A stretch of 54,727 bases of DNA from Desulfobacterales bacterium (lineage in GTDB: Bacteria; Desulfobacterota; Desulfobacteria; Desulfobacterales; JALSRD01). Positions 19,736 to 29,328 of this stretch are shown piece after piece (position 1 is the stretch's first letter; each line of letters opens with the position of its first letter). Made by a program: the position numbers and the translations under genes. The DNA lies in NCBI GenBank assembly GCA_026984935.1, contig JALSRD010000058.1, positions 1 through 54,727 of the forward strand, read 5' to 3'. Below the pieces are notes generated by a model. It was given only the letters and a program-made list of their open reading frames with translations. It had not been told where the DNA came from and made no database searches.

Positions 19736-20290
19736 CTACACCCGCCAGCCCATCAAAGATATCTTGCTTGTGCCATAGCGGCGCTGCTGCAGCGTATAAA
19801 AACCGTCACCGCCGGCCGGGAGTTCCTCCCGGGGGCTGTGTTCAATCAGCACCAGCGCCCCGTCGTTCAAACAGCGGCTCTGCGCCAGATTCGCCAGTGA
19901 CGGTCCAAGCATGCCTTTATTGTATGGCGGGTCCATAAATGCAAGATCAAATTTACATTCGGCCCCTGCCAGGCAGTTCAAATTCCGGCAGATATCCCAG
20001 CGCATCGTACGGGCGCGTGATTGAACACCGCACAGGTGCAGGTTGCGCACCATCAGCGACAATGCGCCCCGGCTGTTGTCGATCAAAAGCGCCCGACGCG
20101 CATCCCGGCTCAAAGCTTCGATGGCCATCGCCCCCGTGCCGGCAAAAAGGTCCAGGACGCAGGCACCGGCAACGCGTCCGGCGATGATGTTGAACAGGGT
20201 TTCACGCAGCCGGTCGGACGTCGGCCGGATGCCGGCGCTCTTCACGGGGTGCAGTTTTCTCCCCCGCAGCCGGCCGCCTATGATCCGCAT
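19736..20290 (-). CDS. rsmD: 16S rRNA (guanine966-N2)-methyltransferase
   Basis: RsmD methylates G966 of 16S rRNA. The 184-aa protein starts MRIIGGRLRGRKL and carries the SAM motif LDLFAGTGAMAIEALSRDA and the catalytic DPPY (FMDPPYNKG). It is upstream of and co-directional with coaD. Confidence 0.93.
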   Translation of the reverse strand: MRIIGGRLRGRKLHPVKSAGIRPTSDRLRETLFNIIAGRVAGACVLDLFAGTGAMAIEALSRDARRALLIDNSRGALSLMVRNLHLCGVQSRARTMRWDICRNLNCLAGAECKFDLAFMDPPYNKGMLGPSLANLAQSRCLNDGALVLIEHSPREELPAGGDGFYTLQQRRYGTSKISLMGWRV

Positions 20291-20377
20291 ACCCTGTTAC
20301 CGGCGGGTTCCGCACACCCCGGCGCCCGTTTATCGTACGCACCACAGTGCCGTACAAGATGCCCGCCTGGGGCGGGA

Positions 20378-21742
20378 TTAATTCTGCGCATTGAAATTCT
20401 TCAGTTTTTTATACAGGTAGCTGCGCTCAACACCGATGGTCTCCGCCGTGCGCGCGATGTTGTTTCCGTGCTCCCGCAGCTTCGAACGGATGAACTCGCG
20501 CTCAAAGGCCCGCTTGGCCTCCTTAAGCGAGTTCATCAGGAAAAACGGCGTACTTTCCGCATCGATGGAGCCGGCCCCACCGGGATTGTACGGCGGCGGG
20601 ATATCTGCAGCGCGGATAAAATCCGTCTCCACCATAATGGCCAGACGCTCGATAAGATTCTTCAACTCGCGGACATTTCCAGGCCAGGGGTAATTGTAGA
20701 GCAGTTTGAGCGCCGGTGGCCGGATCGTCTTTTGGGCGCTGCGGTTCTGCCGCGCACTTTCCGCCAGAAAGGTGTCGACCAGCAGCGGGAAATCTTCGAG
20801 ACGCTGGCGCAGCGGCGGAACGCTGATGGGAATCACATTCAAACGATAGTATAGATCCTCCCGAAAGCGCCCCTCGGCGATTTCGACCTCCAGGTTCTTG
20901 TTGCTGGCGGCGATGACGCGCACATCGACACTCAACGTCCGGCTGCCGCCCACCCGCTGGAAGGTCTTTTCCTGCAGCGCCCGCAGGATCTTGGCCTGGG
21001 TCTTTAAACTCATATCTCCGATTTCATCTAGGAATATGGTCCCCTTGCTGGCCAGTTCGAACTTGCCGCGTTTCTTGCTGGTCGCTCCGGTGAAAGCCCC
21101 CTTTTCATGGCCGAAAAGCTCACTTTCGATCAGTTCCTCGGGAATGGCGGCACAGTTCACCTCGACCATCGGGGCCTCCGCCCGCCGGCTCAGCTGGTGA
21201 ATGGTGCGCGCCACGAGTTCCTTGCCGGCGCCATTTTCACCGGTGATCAGAATCCAGGCGTCGGTGGGCGCGGCCATCGCGATCTGCTTGCGCAGTTCCT
21301 GCACGGCCGGACTGTTACCGGTAAGCGAGTGCCGTTCAAGGGTTTTTTTGCGCAGGTATTTGTTTTCTTCCTCCAGGCGCCTGAAATTCAGGGCATTGTT
21401 GATGGCCACGATGACTTTGTCAAAGGAAATCGGTTTCTCGATAAAGTCAAAGGCACCCAGTTTGGTGGCCTGTACAGCAGTTTCGATAGTGCCATGTCCG
21501 GTAATGATAACCACTTGGATATAGGGCGTTTCCTTCTTGATCGCCTTCAGCGTTTCGATGCCGTCCATGCCCGGCATCCAGATATCGAGCAGCACCAGAT
21601 CGGGCGATTCCGCACCAATGACCTGCAGGGCTTCATACCCGTTGGAGGCCTCAATGACCTCAAATCCTTCATCCGCCAGCAGGCCGCTCAGCGACTGCCG
21701 GATCGAAGGTTCATCATCCACAACCAGAATCGTTGAATACAT
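20378..21742 (-). CDS. ntrX: sigma-54-dependent response regulator, NtrX-like
   Basis: This is the transcription activator partner of the adjacent NtrY-like kinase. The receiver domain (about 1-118) has phospho-acceptor Asp53 and the conserved KP Lys. The AAA+ domain has Walker A GENGAGKE (about 168-175), GAFTGA (about 215-220, contact with sigma-54) and Walker B IFLDEIG. The C-terminus is a Fis-type helix-turn-helix (NNIARTAETIGVERSYLYKKLK). The ATG at 21742 with GGAAAG is preferred to the TTG at 21754. The gene is third in DUF4390-ntrY-ntrX. Nitrogen or redox control is the family's usual role; targets are unknown here. Confidence 0.9.
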   Translation of the reverse strand: MYSTILVVDDEPSIRQSLSGLLADEGFEVIEASNGYEALQVIGAESPDLVLLDIWMPGMDGIETLKAIKKETPYIQVVIITGHGTIETAVQATKLGAFDFIEKPISFDKVIVAINNALNFRRLEEENKYLRKKTLERHSLTGNSPAVQELRKQIAMAAPTDAWILITGENGAGKELVARTIHQLSRRAEAPMVEVNCAAIPEELIESELFGHEKGAFTGATSKKRGKFELASKGTIFLDEIGDMSLKTQAKILRALQEKTFQRVGGSRTLSVDVRVIAASNKNLEVEIAEGRFREDLYYRLNVIPISVPPLRQRLEDFPLLVDTFLAESARQNRSAQKTIRPPALKLLYNYPWPGNVRELKNLIERLAIMVETDFIRAADIPPPYNPGGAGSIDAESTPFFLMNSLKEAKRAFEREFIRSKLREHGNNIARTAETIGVERSYLYKKLKNFNAQN

Positions 21743-21870
21743 CGATCTTTCCAAGTTTGGGGTAAAATGTTATGCCAGCCCGCTGCCGGAATTCAGAATC
21801 ATACCCCCCGGCGGCAAATCCATTTCGGATCCGGCGTCGCCGATGCCGTGAAAGGGTTTGGCCCGCAAGG

Positions 21871-24147
21871 TCATATCACTTTCCCGCTGCCGGCTGAATC
21901 GGAAAGTTCCACCGGCAGTTCGATAATGAATTTTGCACCCCGGGGGTGGTTGTCCTGCACCCGTATCATACCGTTGTGATCCAGGACAATGGAATTCACA
22001 ATGGTCAGGCCGAGCCCCATGCCCGATTTCTTGGTGGAAAAATTGGGCTCGAACAACCGCGTTTTGTCTTCATCGGATATGCCGCTGCCGTCGTCGGCAA
22101 TTTCCATGCGCACCAGCTTCAGGATATTGTCACAGGAAACCGTAATCCATATATGGCCCTCGGCGCGCATGGCGGCAATGGCGTTGTCCACCAGGTTGAT
22201 CAGCGCCTGCTTGATCTGCTGACGGTCGAGTTTGAGCAGTGGGATTTCATCGGCAATGGAAATTTCAAACGCAATCTGCGGATGCCCTTCCCGGTACAGC
22301 GCCACGGTCTCTTCGATGATGGGCGGCAGGTCCAGCGTCATCAGGTTGGCCGTGGGGAAACGGGCAAAAGCGGAAAATTCGTTGACCAGATTGCGGATCA
22401 GTTCCACATGATCGATGATCATGCGCGTGCACTCTTCAAAAACCGGTTCATTCAGGCGCTGCGAATAGCGCCGTTTGAGCCGCTGGGCCGACAGGCTGAT
22501 GGGTGTCAGCGGATTCTTCACCTCGTGGGCGATGCGGCGTGCGACTTCGCGCCAGGCCGCCATGCGTTGGGCCTTCTCCAGTTCGGTAAGGTCGTCGAAC
22601 ACCATGACCATGCCCATGTTGCGGCCGGCATCATCCTTCAAAACATTGATGCTCAACAGAAACGTCCGCGGACTGCCGTCGATGGTCAGGCGCAGGGTCC
22701 ATTCAGCCGTGTTCCCCACCGTTGTACTGAGGCTCTCGAGCACCTCTTCCGCCAGGTTCAGGTGCTGGCCTTTCAGCAACGTCTGGTAATCCTTGCCCAG
22801 AACATCATCGGCCCTCAGATTCAGCAGTTTTTCCGCTGATTTGTTAATAGTGCTGATGCTGCCGCCGGCATCCAGGGTAATGACACCGGCGGAAACGTTC
22901 TTCAAGACGATCTCCATGTAGCGCCGGCGTTCTTCGATTTCGATATTCTGCTGCTGGAGCATTTTGGAAGAATGCTCCAGCTGCTGGCGGCTGGCCTGCA
23001 GGTCCGCCGTCATTTTGTTGAACGACTCGACCAGGCTCCCTACTTCGTCATCGCTCACCGGATTAATCCTGAAGCTCAAATCGCCCTCGGCCACCCGGCG
23101 GGTGCCTTCGGCCAGCAACTGTATGGGAATACTGATCGACTTGGCAAGATAAAATCCGAACCAGATGGCGCAGAACACCACCAGCAGTGCGACGATGGAA
23201 AGGGTTATATAGTAAGTGCTCTGGATGGGCTTTTTGAGCAGCTTCATCTGTTGGTACTGCTCGAAGCCCCGTGAAATGGAGGACATGGAATTGGACAGGT
23301 CCGACGGAATCATTACGCCCAGTGTCACGATGGCCTTGGCTTTGGCAACGGACACACCGAACGGCACCGTCCCGATGGAGCGTACCAATTCGCCATTGGG
23401 CAGGCTTCTAATGCTGGGTTTCAAACTCTTCAGACTTGGATTGCCGAGCAGGGAACCGGCGTTGACCATCCCCGCCGGCGTCTCTGACAGCGACGCAGAG
23501 GACGCCATGGCCAGTCGCTTCGCATCGGGCCTGTATATTTCGATAAGGTCGAGATTAAACGCCCGCTGCACCACATGGATATAGTTGTTCAGCGCTTTGC
23601 GCTTGCGCATATCCAGTAGTTTCTTGGTCCGGATCTGGTAGGCAATGCGCCGCAGGAAAAATTTGTTGTTTTCCTCGATATGCGCATACAGCTGCCGGCC
23701 GACCTGCAGCGAGTTTTCCAGCGCCTGTTCAACGGGCACGTTGAACCAGAATTCGATGCTGGTGGTAATAAAGTTGATCGAGAAGAAAAACAGCACGATC
23801 GTCGGCAAAAGGGACAGCGCGATAAAGGCCACCACCAGTTTGGTGCGCAGTTTGGCACCGGTGACGTTGCGGCGACGCTCGAAAAACAGTTTGACCAGAT
23901 TGCGGAAAACCAGAAATATCAGTAAAATCAGTAAGAGGAGGTTGATGTTGATCAAGATGAACATCAAAATGGTGTTGGAAATCGGAAAATCGGCGCCGAA
24001 ATGAATGACACGGCTCTCGGTGTAGGTCAGGATTCCCACCACCGCCAGGATCACGAAAATCAGGATGGTTTCGCGCCGGCGGCGCCTGAGGTCTTTTTCC
24101 GAAGAGAGCGGGGAGGGTTTTCTGGATTTAAAACGGTTGATTTTCAT
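21871..24147 (-). CDS. ntrY: sensor histidine kinase, NtrY-like
   Basis: This 758-aa membrane kinase has about three N-terminal transmembrane helices (about 28-45, 58-82, 104-126), an extracytoplasmic sensor region (about 130-308) and another helix (about 310-333). These are followed by HAMP (about 334-387), PAS (about 405-520), a HisKA domain with phospho-acceptor His541 in HEVKNPLTPI, and a C-terminal HATPase ending near GMGLGLTIV. This is the NtrY architecture. The ntrX stop-to-stop order and 128-bp spacing support one operon. Confidence 0.9.
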   Translation of the reverse strand: MKINRFKSRKPSPLSSEKDLRRRRRETILIFVILAVVGILTYTESRVIHFGADFPISNTILMFILININLLLLILLIFLVFRNLVKLFFERRRNVTGAKLRTKLVVAFIALSLLPTIVLFFFSINFITTSIEFWFNVPVEQALENSLQVGRQLYAHIEENNKFFLRRIAYQIRTKKLLDMRKRKALNNYIHVVQRAFNLDLIEIYRPDAKRLAMASSASLSETPAGMVNAGSLLGNPSLKSLKPSIRSLPNGELVRSIGTVPFGVSVAKAKAIVTLGVMIPSDLSNSMSSISRGFEQYQQMKLLKKPIQSTYYITLSIVALLVVFCAIWFGFYLAKSISIPIQLLAEGTRRVAEGDLSFRINPVSDDEVGSLVESFNKMTADLQASRQQLEHSSKMLQQQNIEIEERRRYMEIVLKNVSAGVITLDAGGSISTINKSAEKLLNLRADDVLGKDYQTLLKGQHLNLAEEVLESLSTTVGNTAEWTLRLTIDGSPRTFLLSINVLKDDAGRNMGMVMVFDDLTELEKAQRMAAWREVARRIAHEVKNPLTPISLSAQRLKRRYSQRLNEPVFEECTRMIIDHVELIRNLVNEFSAFARFPTANLMTLDLPPIIEETVALYREGHPQIAFEISIADEIPLLKLDRQQIKQALINLVDNAIAAMRAEGHIWITVSCDNILKLVRMEIADDGSGISDEDKTRLFEPNFSTKKSGMGLGLTIVNSIVLDHNGMIRVQDNHPRGAKFIIELPVELSDSAGSGKVI

Positions 24148-24284
24148 GACAGACGCGTCGATGGGAGAGCCTGAAAACAGGGTTGCCAGGCGGTTTCACA
24201 CAGGGCGGTTCGATGTCAGCACACTCTTTTCATAAAGCTGCACCCAAGGGACCGGCAGCGCGCCTTACATCCCGTACGCTGGCT

Positions 24285-24860
24285 TTAGTAAATAAAATCA
24301 ATCGTATACCAGTCGGTTTCAAAATTCCACAAAGAGACAAAGAACAGCACATAGTGCAGATAAAACGGAAGCTTGCGTCGGCGAAGTTCGGCTTTTGCCC
24401 GCAGCTGATAGTGCGTGCCCCTTTTGAGAATGTTGAGAGAAGCAACCTTCAGGCTGTCAACATCGGTCATCAGTTTCTGGGCTTTGCGAAAGGATTTGAC
24501 CACCTGCGGTGTTTCGTGCATCCAGGGTCGGATGACCGTAAATTCTTTTTTCAAATTGTCGTATTTAACCGTGTGGGTCAGTTTCAGATCGGCAATTTTC
24601 TTGTCAAACCACAGGTCGCGCACCCGGTAAAGGGTGATGAAAAAGGAAAAAGTGGTCGGAACCCCCGATAAAATGACTTTTTTGATTTTTTCGGTAAAAG
24701 CACCCTGTACCTTGAGGTAAACGATCAGGTCATCGCGCGTATTGGTGATAATGATGTTTTTCAGGGATGCACCCCGGCCAGCGGCGGCCGGACAGGAAAC
24801 CAGCATCATTGCCAGCAGCAGAAAAAGGATTTTGCTCCCCGTATATCGTATACGGTTCAT
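24285..24860 (-). CDS. DUF4390 domain-containing exported protein
   Basis: This 191-aa protein has an N-terminal signal sequence (hydrophobic residues about 9-26, cleavage near AAAGRG) and a single extracytoplasmic domain of beta strands matching the DUF4390 pattern (VRDLWFDKKI...HTVKYDNL..EF, ending in a hydrophobic FYLHYVLFFVSLW segment). In related bacteria it is regularly encoded just before ntrY. A sensory or envelope accessory role for the kinase is an inference. Confidence 0.82.
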   Translation of the reverse strand: MNRIRYTGSKILFLLLAMMLVSCPAAAGRGASLKNIIITNTRDDLIVYLKVQGAFTEKIKKVILSGVPTTFSFFITLYRVRDLWFDKKIADLKLTHTVKYDNLKKEFTVIRPWMHETPQVVKSFRKAQKLMTDVDSLKVASLNILKRGTHYQLRAKAELRRRKLPFYLHYVLFFVSLWNFETDWYTIDFIY

Positions 24861-25154
24861 CGGTCATCCAGAATTTTCCCGGAAAAAATTGGAGTTGGCC
24901 TCTCAGGCGCCGCACGGTAAAAAGCCGCATTTTTTTGTCGCGGCTTCCGTCCGGCACGGTGCGCAAGTGCAGCCCTATCCCGCATACCTTAAACCCGCAA
25001 TACAGCCGCACGTTCTAACAGTGTCGCGAGGTGGGGCTGTTTGTCTGCGAGCCCTTACTTTCCCCAGAAGTTTTCGGTTTTACGGCAATCCGGCTTTTGC
25101 AGAAGGCATCGCCGGGGCGTTACGATTCTGGAAAAAAGCATAATGGATAGGCAC
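24861..25154. other. intergenic region lpxC to DUF4390
   Basis: This 294-bp stretch between co-directional genes holds nothing I can support as a gene, repeat or terminator. Confidence 0.4.
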
Positions 25155-26072
25155 TTAAATGGCAAGTGATTTCGCCCGGGAGGCTGGCTGGCGGGTCAAA
25201 TCCAGAGATGTACCGTGCAGAAAGCGGGTTTCCCACGACTCCCTCTGGTTGAAGAATTTTTTTAAAAACTGGTGGTTGAAGGCGTGGCCGGATTTTTCTA
25301 CCACGATATGGCCCATGATCGGCAGGCCCAGCAGTGAAAAATCTCCCAGGCAATCCAATATCTTGTGCCGCACGAACTCGTCCGGATACCGCAGCCCGTC
25401 CGTATTCAGGATATCATCCTGATCAAGCACGATGGCGTTGTCGAGCGACCCGCCCTTGGCAAATCCATAATGCTTCAAGTATTCGATTTCCTGTATAAAA
25501 CCGAATGTTCTGGCCCAGCTGATCTCCTTTTCAAAAGTATCTTCCGAAATGGTCAGTGAGTAGGTCTGCTCTTTGATCAGCGGATGCGGGTAGGCAATGG
25601 AGTAAGTGACTTTAAACTCCGGCGAGGGATAGACACAGACCGCTTTGCCGTTTTCTTTCAGCATGATGGGCTTTTTTACAATAAAAACACACCTGGATTC
25701 AGCCTGTTTGACAATGCCTGCCGAACGGATCATCTTGGCAAACGGTCCGGCGCTGCCGTCCATGATGGGCATCTCATAGGCATCCAGTTCCACGAGTGCG
25801 TTATCGATGGAAAGGCCGGCAAAACAGGCCATCAGGTGCTCGATGGTCGATACGATGAAACCGTTGTAGCCGATCACGGTTGCCAGGCTGGTATCGACAA
25901 CCATGTTTAAATGCGCCGAGATGCCGGGGCTGTCCGGAAGGTCCGTACGAATGAATTTGATGCCGTGGTTGACAGGTGCCGGTCTGATGGTCAGCTGGAC
26001 TTGTTTGCCCGAATGGACGCCGATGCCTGAACAGGTCACAGGCTGGGCAACGGTTCGCTGTTGAAAATACAT
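25155..26072 (-). CDS. lpxC: UDP-3-O-acyl-N-acetylglucosamine deacetylase
   Basis: LpxC catalyses the committed step of lipid A synthesis with a zinc ion. The 305-aa protein has the zinc-site motif STIEHLMAC (His) and the C-terminal HKILDCLGDF (His...Asp zinc ligands) and SGHAFNHQF. YEMPIMDGSAGPF is a family block. It shows that the organism makes LPS. It is monocistronic, from a strong promoter at 26120-26147. Confidence 0.95.
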   Translation of the reverse strand: MYFQQRTVAQPVTCSGIGVHSGKQVQLTIRPAPVNHGIKFIRTDLPDSPGISAHLNMVVDTSLATVIGYNGFIVSTIEHLMACFAGLSIDNALVELDAYEMPIMDGSAGPFAKMIRSAGIVKQAESRCVFIVKKPIMLKENGKAVCVYPSPEFKVTYSIAYPHPLIKEQTYSLTISEDTFEKEISWARTFGFIQEIEYLKHYGFAKGGSLDNAIVLDQDDILNTDGLRYPDEFVRHKILDCLGDFSLLGLPIMGHIVVEKSGHAFNHQFLKKFFNQRESWETRFLHGTSLDLTRQPASRAKSLAI

Positions 26073-26119
26073 AAGGTGCTTTTTCCCGCTCCGCTAAGAA
26101 AACCAGTTCGTGTTTCCGG

Positions 26120-26147
26120 ATTATAATGCCTAATAATGCCTTTGCAA
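26120..26147 (-). promoter_or_regulatory. sigma-70 promoter for lpxC
   Basis: Read on the minus strand, TTGCAA (26147-26142), a 16-bp spacer and a perfect TATAAT (26125-26120) lie about 48 bp before the lpxC start. The spacer includes a GGCATTAT/GGCATTAT direct duplication. Confidence 0.7.
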
Positions 26148-26447
26148 GAAATTTGCAACACCGAACTTGGAAAGTAGCGGTTGTTTCCCAGGCGCTGGTT
26201 TGATAGTAGCTGAATCAGTCGATCAACCAGCGGAACAAGCAGAAAGACTCCCCTGACCACGCCGGCCCTTGCCGCCGCAGTCCGGTGGACCGACCTGCAT
26301 GCACGACTTCGTCTCACCCGCAGCGAATGGCAGGCACGGTCATCCATCCACGGCCAAACCCGGTATCTTGTCTTCGGCGGCATAAAGGGGGGCTTTCAGG
26401 CAAGGACAGCGCTTCGCATACTGAAACCCGAACTGGAGATAAGTGTC
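26148..26447. other. lpxC-yifB divergent intergenic region
   Basis: Beyond the lpxC promoter, this 300-bp stretch carries a frame that is open into yifB from about 26211 but has no ATG, GTG or TTG before 26448. I find no independent gene here. Confidence 0.45.
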
Positions 26448-27977
26448 TTGCTGGCAAGAGTGCTGAGCAGCGCCGTCATTGGAATTGAAGCCCACCTTGT
26501 CGAAGTGGAGGTGGACATCTCCACCGGTCTGCCGGTATTTACGACAGTGGGCCTGCCGGAAACGGCCGTCAAAGAGAGCCGCGAACGGGTCAAGTCGGCC
26601 ATCAACAATTCCGGCTATGGCTTCCCGGATGACCGTATTACCGTCAATCTGGCCCCGGCCAACATCAAAAAAGAGGGAACCGGATTCGACCTGCCCATTG
26701 CCCTGGGCATTCTGGCCGCCACCGGAACCATTGCCGCCGGCACACTGGCGCAGTACCTGATCGCCGGCGAACTTTCGCTGGACGGCCGCATCAAGCCCGT
26801 CAAAGGGTCCCTGCCCATGGCGCTTGCCGCAAGGGATGCCGGTTTCCGTGGAATCATCGTGCCTCATCCGAACCGCCTGGAAGCCGCCGTGGTGCGCGGC
26901 ATCGATGTGCTGCCGGCCAAAACGCTGGCCCAGGTGGTTGAGCACTGCCGCGGGGTCTCGCCCATGGAACCGGTTACCGGCGATTTTTCACCGTTGGCTG
27001 AAGATGGCACGCCGCCGGGCATGGATTACAGTGAAGTCGTCGGCCAGGAACACGCCAAAAGAGCTCTGGAAATCGCGGCGGCCGGAGCGCATAACCTGCT
27101 GATGATCGGGCCGCCGGGATCCGGCAAAACCATGCTGGCCAAGCGGCTTTTCACCATTTTACCCCCGATTTCCTTTGAAGAAAGCCTGGAAACGACCAAG
27201 ATATACAGCGTCGTGGGAGCGTTGCAGCCTGACCAGGCGCTGGTGGGCCTGCGTCCATTCCGTTCCCCGCACCATACCATTTCCGATGCGGGGCTGATCG
27301 GCGGCGGGCACGTACCGCGCCCCGGTGAAGTGAGCCTGGCCCACAACGGAGTCCTTTTCCTGGATGAATTGCCGGAGTTTAAAAAGCACGTGCTGGAGGT
27401 GCTGCGCCAGCCCATTGAAGACCTGAAGGTGACCATCTCACGGGCCACCATGGCCGTGACTTATCCCGCTGCTTTCATGCTGATCGCGGCCATGAACCCA
27501 TGCCCCTGCGGCCATCTGTCCGATCCGCGGCACGCCTGCCGCTGCAGCCCCAGTCAGATCGAAAGGTACCGCGCGAGGATTTCCGGTCCGCTCCTGGACA
27601 GAATCGACATTCACGTGGACGTGCCGGCGGTCGCCTACCGCGACCTGGCAGGAAAAAGCGCCGCCGAGCCATCGGCGGCCATCCGCCGGCGGGTGGTGTC
27701 CGCCCGCCGCATCCAGAACGAGAGGTTCGCGGCAGATCGTATCAGCTGCAACGCGCAAATGGCCAGCCGGCACTTGAAAAGACACTGCACCACCGATGCC
27801 GCCTGCAACCGCCTGCTGGAAAATGCCGTGGACAAACTGGGCCTGTCAGCACGCGCCTACAGCCGTATCCTCAAAATCGCGCGCACCATTGCCGACCTGG
27901 AAAACCGCACCGCCCTCGAACCGCCACACATTGCCGAAGCCATACAATACCGCACCCTGGAACGTTTTTCCCTCTAA
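26448..27977 (+). CDS. comM: YifB/ComM family Mg-chelatase-like AAA ATPase
   Basis: This 509-aa ATPase related to Mg-chelatase subunits is, in naturally transformable bacteria, the ComM helicase that drives branch migration. The N-terminal ChlI domain (LARVLSSAVIGIEA..., GLPVFTTVGLPETAVKES) is followed by Walker A GPPGSGKTML (about 222), Walker B GVLFLDELPEF and the Mg-chelatase C-terminal domain. The cysteine block MNPCPCGHLSDPRHACRC is typical. The start is TTG at 26448, with GGAG 11 nt upstream; homologues start at the same place. Confidence 0.93.
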   Translation: MLARVLSSAVIGIEAHLVEVEVDISTGLPVFTTVGLPETAVKESRERVKSAINNSGYGFPDDRITVNLAPANIKKEGTGFDLPIALGILAATGTIAAGTLAQYLIAGELSLDGRIKPVKGSLPMALAARDAGFRGIIVPHPNRLEAAVVRGIDVLPAKTLAQVVEHCRGVSPMEPVTGDFSPLAEDGTPPGMDYSEVVGQEHAKRALEIAAAGAHNLLMIGPPGSGKTMLAKRLFTILPPISFEESLETTKIYSVVGALQPDQALVGLRPFRSPHHTISDAGLIGGGHVPRPGEVSLAHNGVLFLDELPEFKKHVLEVLRQPIEDLKVTISRATMAVTYPAAFMLIAAMNPCPCGHLSDPRHACRCSPSQIERYRARISGPLLDRIDIHVDVPAVAYRDLAGKSAAEPSAAIRRRVVSARRIQNERFAADRISCNAQMASRHLKRHCTTDAACNRLLENAVDKLGLSARAYSRILKIARTIADLENRTALEPPHIAEAIQYRTLERFSL

Positions 27978-27984
27978 AAACCGC

Positions 27985-29127
27985 CTACCGCCGCCTTTTC
28001 CGGAGCCTTTCAATGGAAAGGCGGATGCTGTCCTGCATGCGCGTAATGGCCTCCCCCAACGCGCCGATTTCATCGTCTGAATGGACATCCAGCTCCGCGT
28101 CGAGTTCACCCACGCTGATGCGCTCGGCGTGCTCGGTGAGGGCCTTGATCTTGCCGGTCAGCCGGTTGCTGTATATCAACACGATCAGCCCCACCAGCAG
28201 CAGCGTACCGGCCAGGATACCGGCGATCATGTTTCTCGCCTGTGTGGTGAGCCTGCGTGAACGCGTTTTGATGAGCTGCAGCGGACGCGTAAAATCATCA
28301 AGGCGCGTGGTGGCGGCAATAACGTAGGGCGTTCCCATTATGGGTGTACAGACCATATATTTTTCACGCACTTTTCCGGACTGATCCCGCCATTTGTAGT
28401 ATCCTTGTGAAGCGGCATCCTCTTTTACACCCGCATAAATCCTCCAGAAGTCCGGGAGCTTATTTTTCAGCCGGCTCATATCAATGCCGATGATTTTCGG
28501 GTTCACATGCGCCCATGTCCGCCAAATGCCGTCCTTCCCCGGCCTTTCGTAGAGCGCTGTATAACCGGTCATCCCCAGCTTTTGCACGGCGATCCGCCTA
28601 AAGTCCATGTTCGTGTTGAAGGCTTCCTTTTTCAGCTCCGGATGGCTGTCGAGATAGATCTTGCACTGTTTGGCAGTCGACCTGGAGGCCTCGGCGATAA
28701 TTTTCTCACCGAGCTGCTGAATAACCCTGGCGCTCTCTCCCGTAACCAGCTTCGACAACGCGTTCAATTGCCACAAATAGAGTACGCTTGAAATGGCCAT
28801 GACGATAATCGGGAAGACAAAAAACAGGAAAAACATTTTGCTCTTCAAACTCATACCGCGCAATTTGCCCGTTTCATCGGCAGCCGCTTTCATGTCCGGA
28901 ACCGTGGCACTCGTTTGCCCTTTCGTGCCGCCCGTGTCATCCGGTTCCACGCGGCCGGCAGGCGCTGCGGCCGTCCGGTCCGGCTCGGAACTACTTGACA
29001 CTTCACCGGGTTTGGTTACCAGAATCGGATGGTTGCACGCTTTGCAATTAAACTTTACAGAGTTGCCAATGATGTGCACCGGGTTTATTTTGTATTTTTT
29101 CCCACACTCTTCGCAAATAACAATCAT
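27985..29127 (-). CDS. zinc-ribbon, Cache-like, HAMP membrane receptor without output domain
   Basis: This 380-aa protein has an N-terminal MJ0042-type zinc ribbon (CEECGKKYKIN...CKACNHPI; Cys5, Cys8, Cys31, Cys34) and a low-complexity linker. It then has a transmembrane helix (about 97-120), a periplasmic sensor resembling a single Cache domain (about 125-290; NMDFRRIAVQKLG, TGYTALYE, TPIMGTPYVIAATT), a second helix (about 300-322) and a HAMP domain (about 323-375). It ends there. No kinase, cyclase or methyl-accepting domain follows. The SBP gene 201 bp upstream on the same strand may supply the ligand-bound partner. The zinc ribbon would be cytoplasmic. Confidence 0.75.
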   Translation of the reverse strand: MIVICEECGKKYKINPVHIIGNSVKFNCKACNHPILVTKPGEVSSSSEPDRTAAAPAGRVEPDDTGGTKGQTSATVPDMKAAADETGKLRGMSLKSKMFFLFFVFPIIVMAISSVLYLWQLNALSKLVTGESARVIQQLGEKIIAEASRSTAKQCKIYLDSHPELKKEAFNTNMDFRRIAVQKLGMTGYTALYERPGKDGIWRTWAHVNPKIIGIDMSRLKNKLPDFWRIYAGVKEDAASQGYYKWRDQSGKVREKYMVCTPIMGTPYVIAATTRLDDFTRPLQLIKTRSRRLTTQARNMIAGILAGTLLLVGLIVLIYSNRLTGKIKALTEHAERISVGELDAELDVHSDDEIGALGEAITRMQDSIRLSIERLRKRRR

Positions 29128-29328
29128 CGAGGCTCTCCTTGTCAGGTTTTCAAGCTTATTGCGAATCGCTCTTTTTCCTCAACCATACCTCTTGCAACCG
29201 CAAACGTTTATTTTCCCGGCTATTTTTCATATTCATGAATCAACGCATCGGCCCGTATGGGCGGCAAAATTCCCGGAAAAAATTCGTGCGCATCACGATT
29301 CATACCATCCCGGGATTCTGAATCGTCT

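Noticed and set aside
26211-26447. Open frame in phase with comM upstream of its TTG
   Set aside because: It has no start codon before 26448 and the family begins at MLARVLSS.
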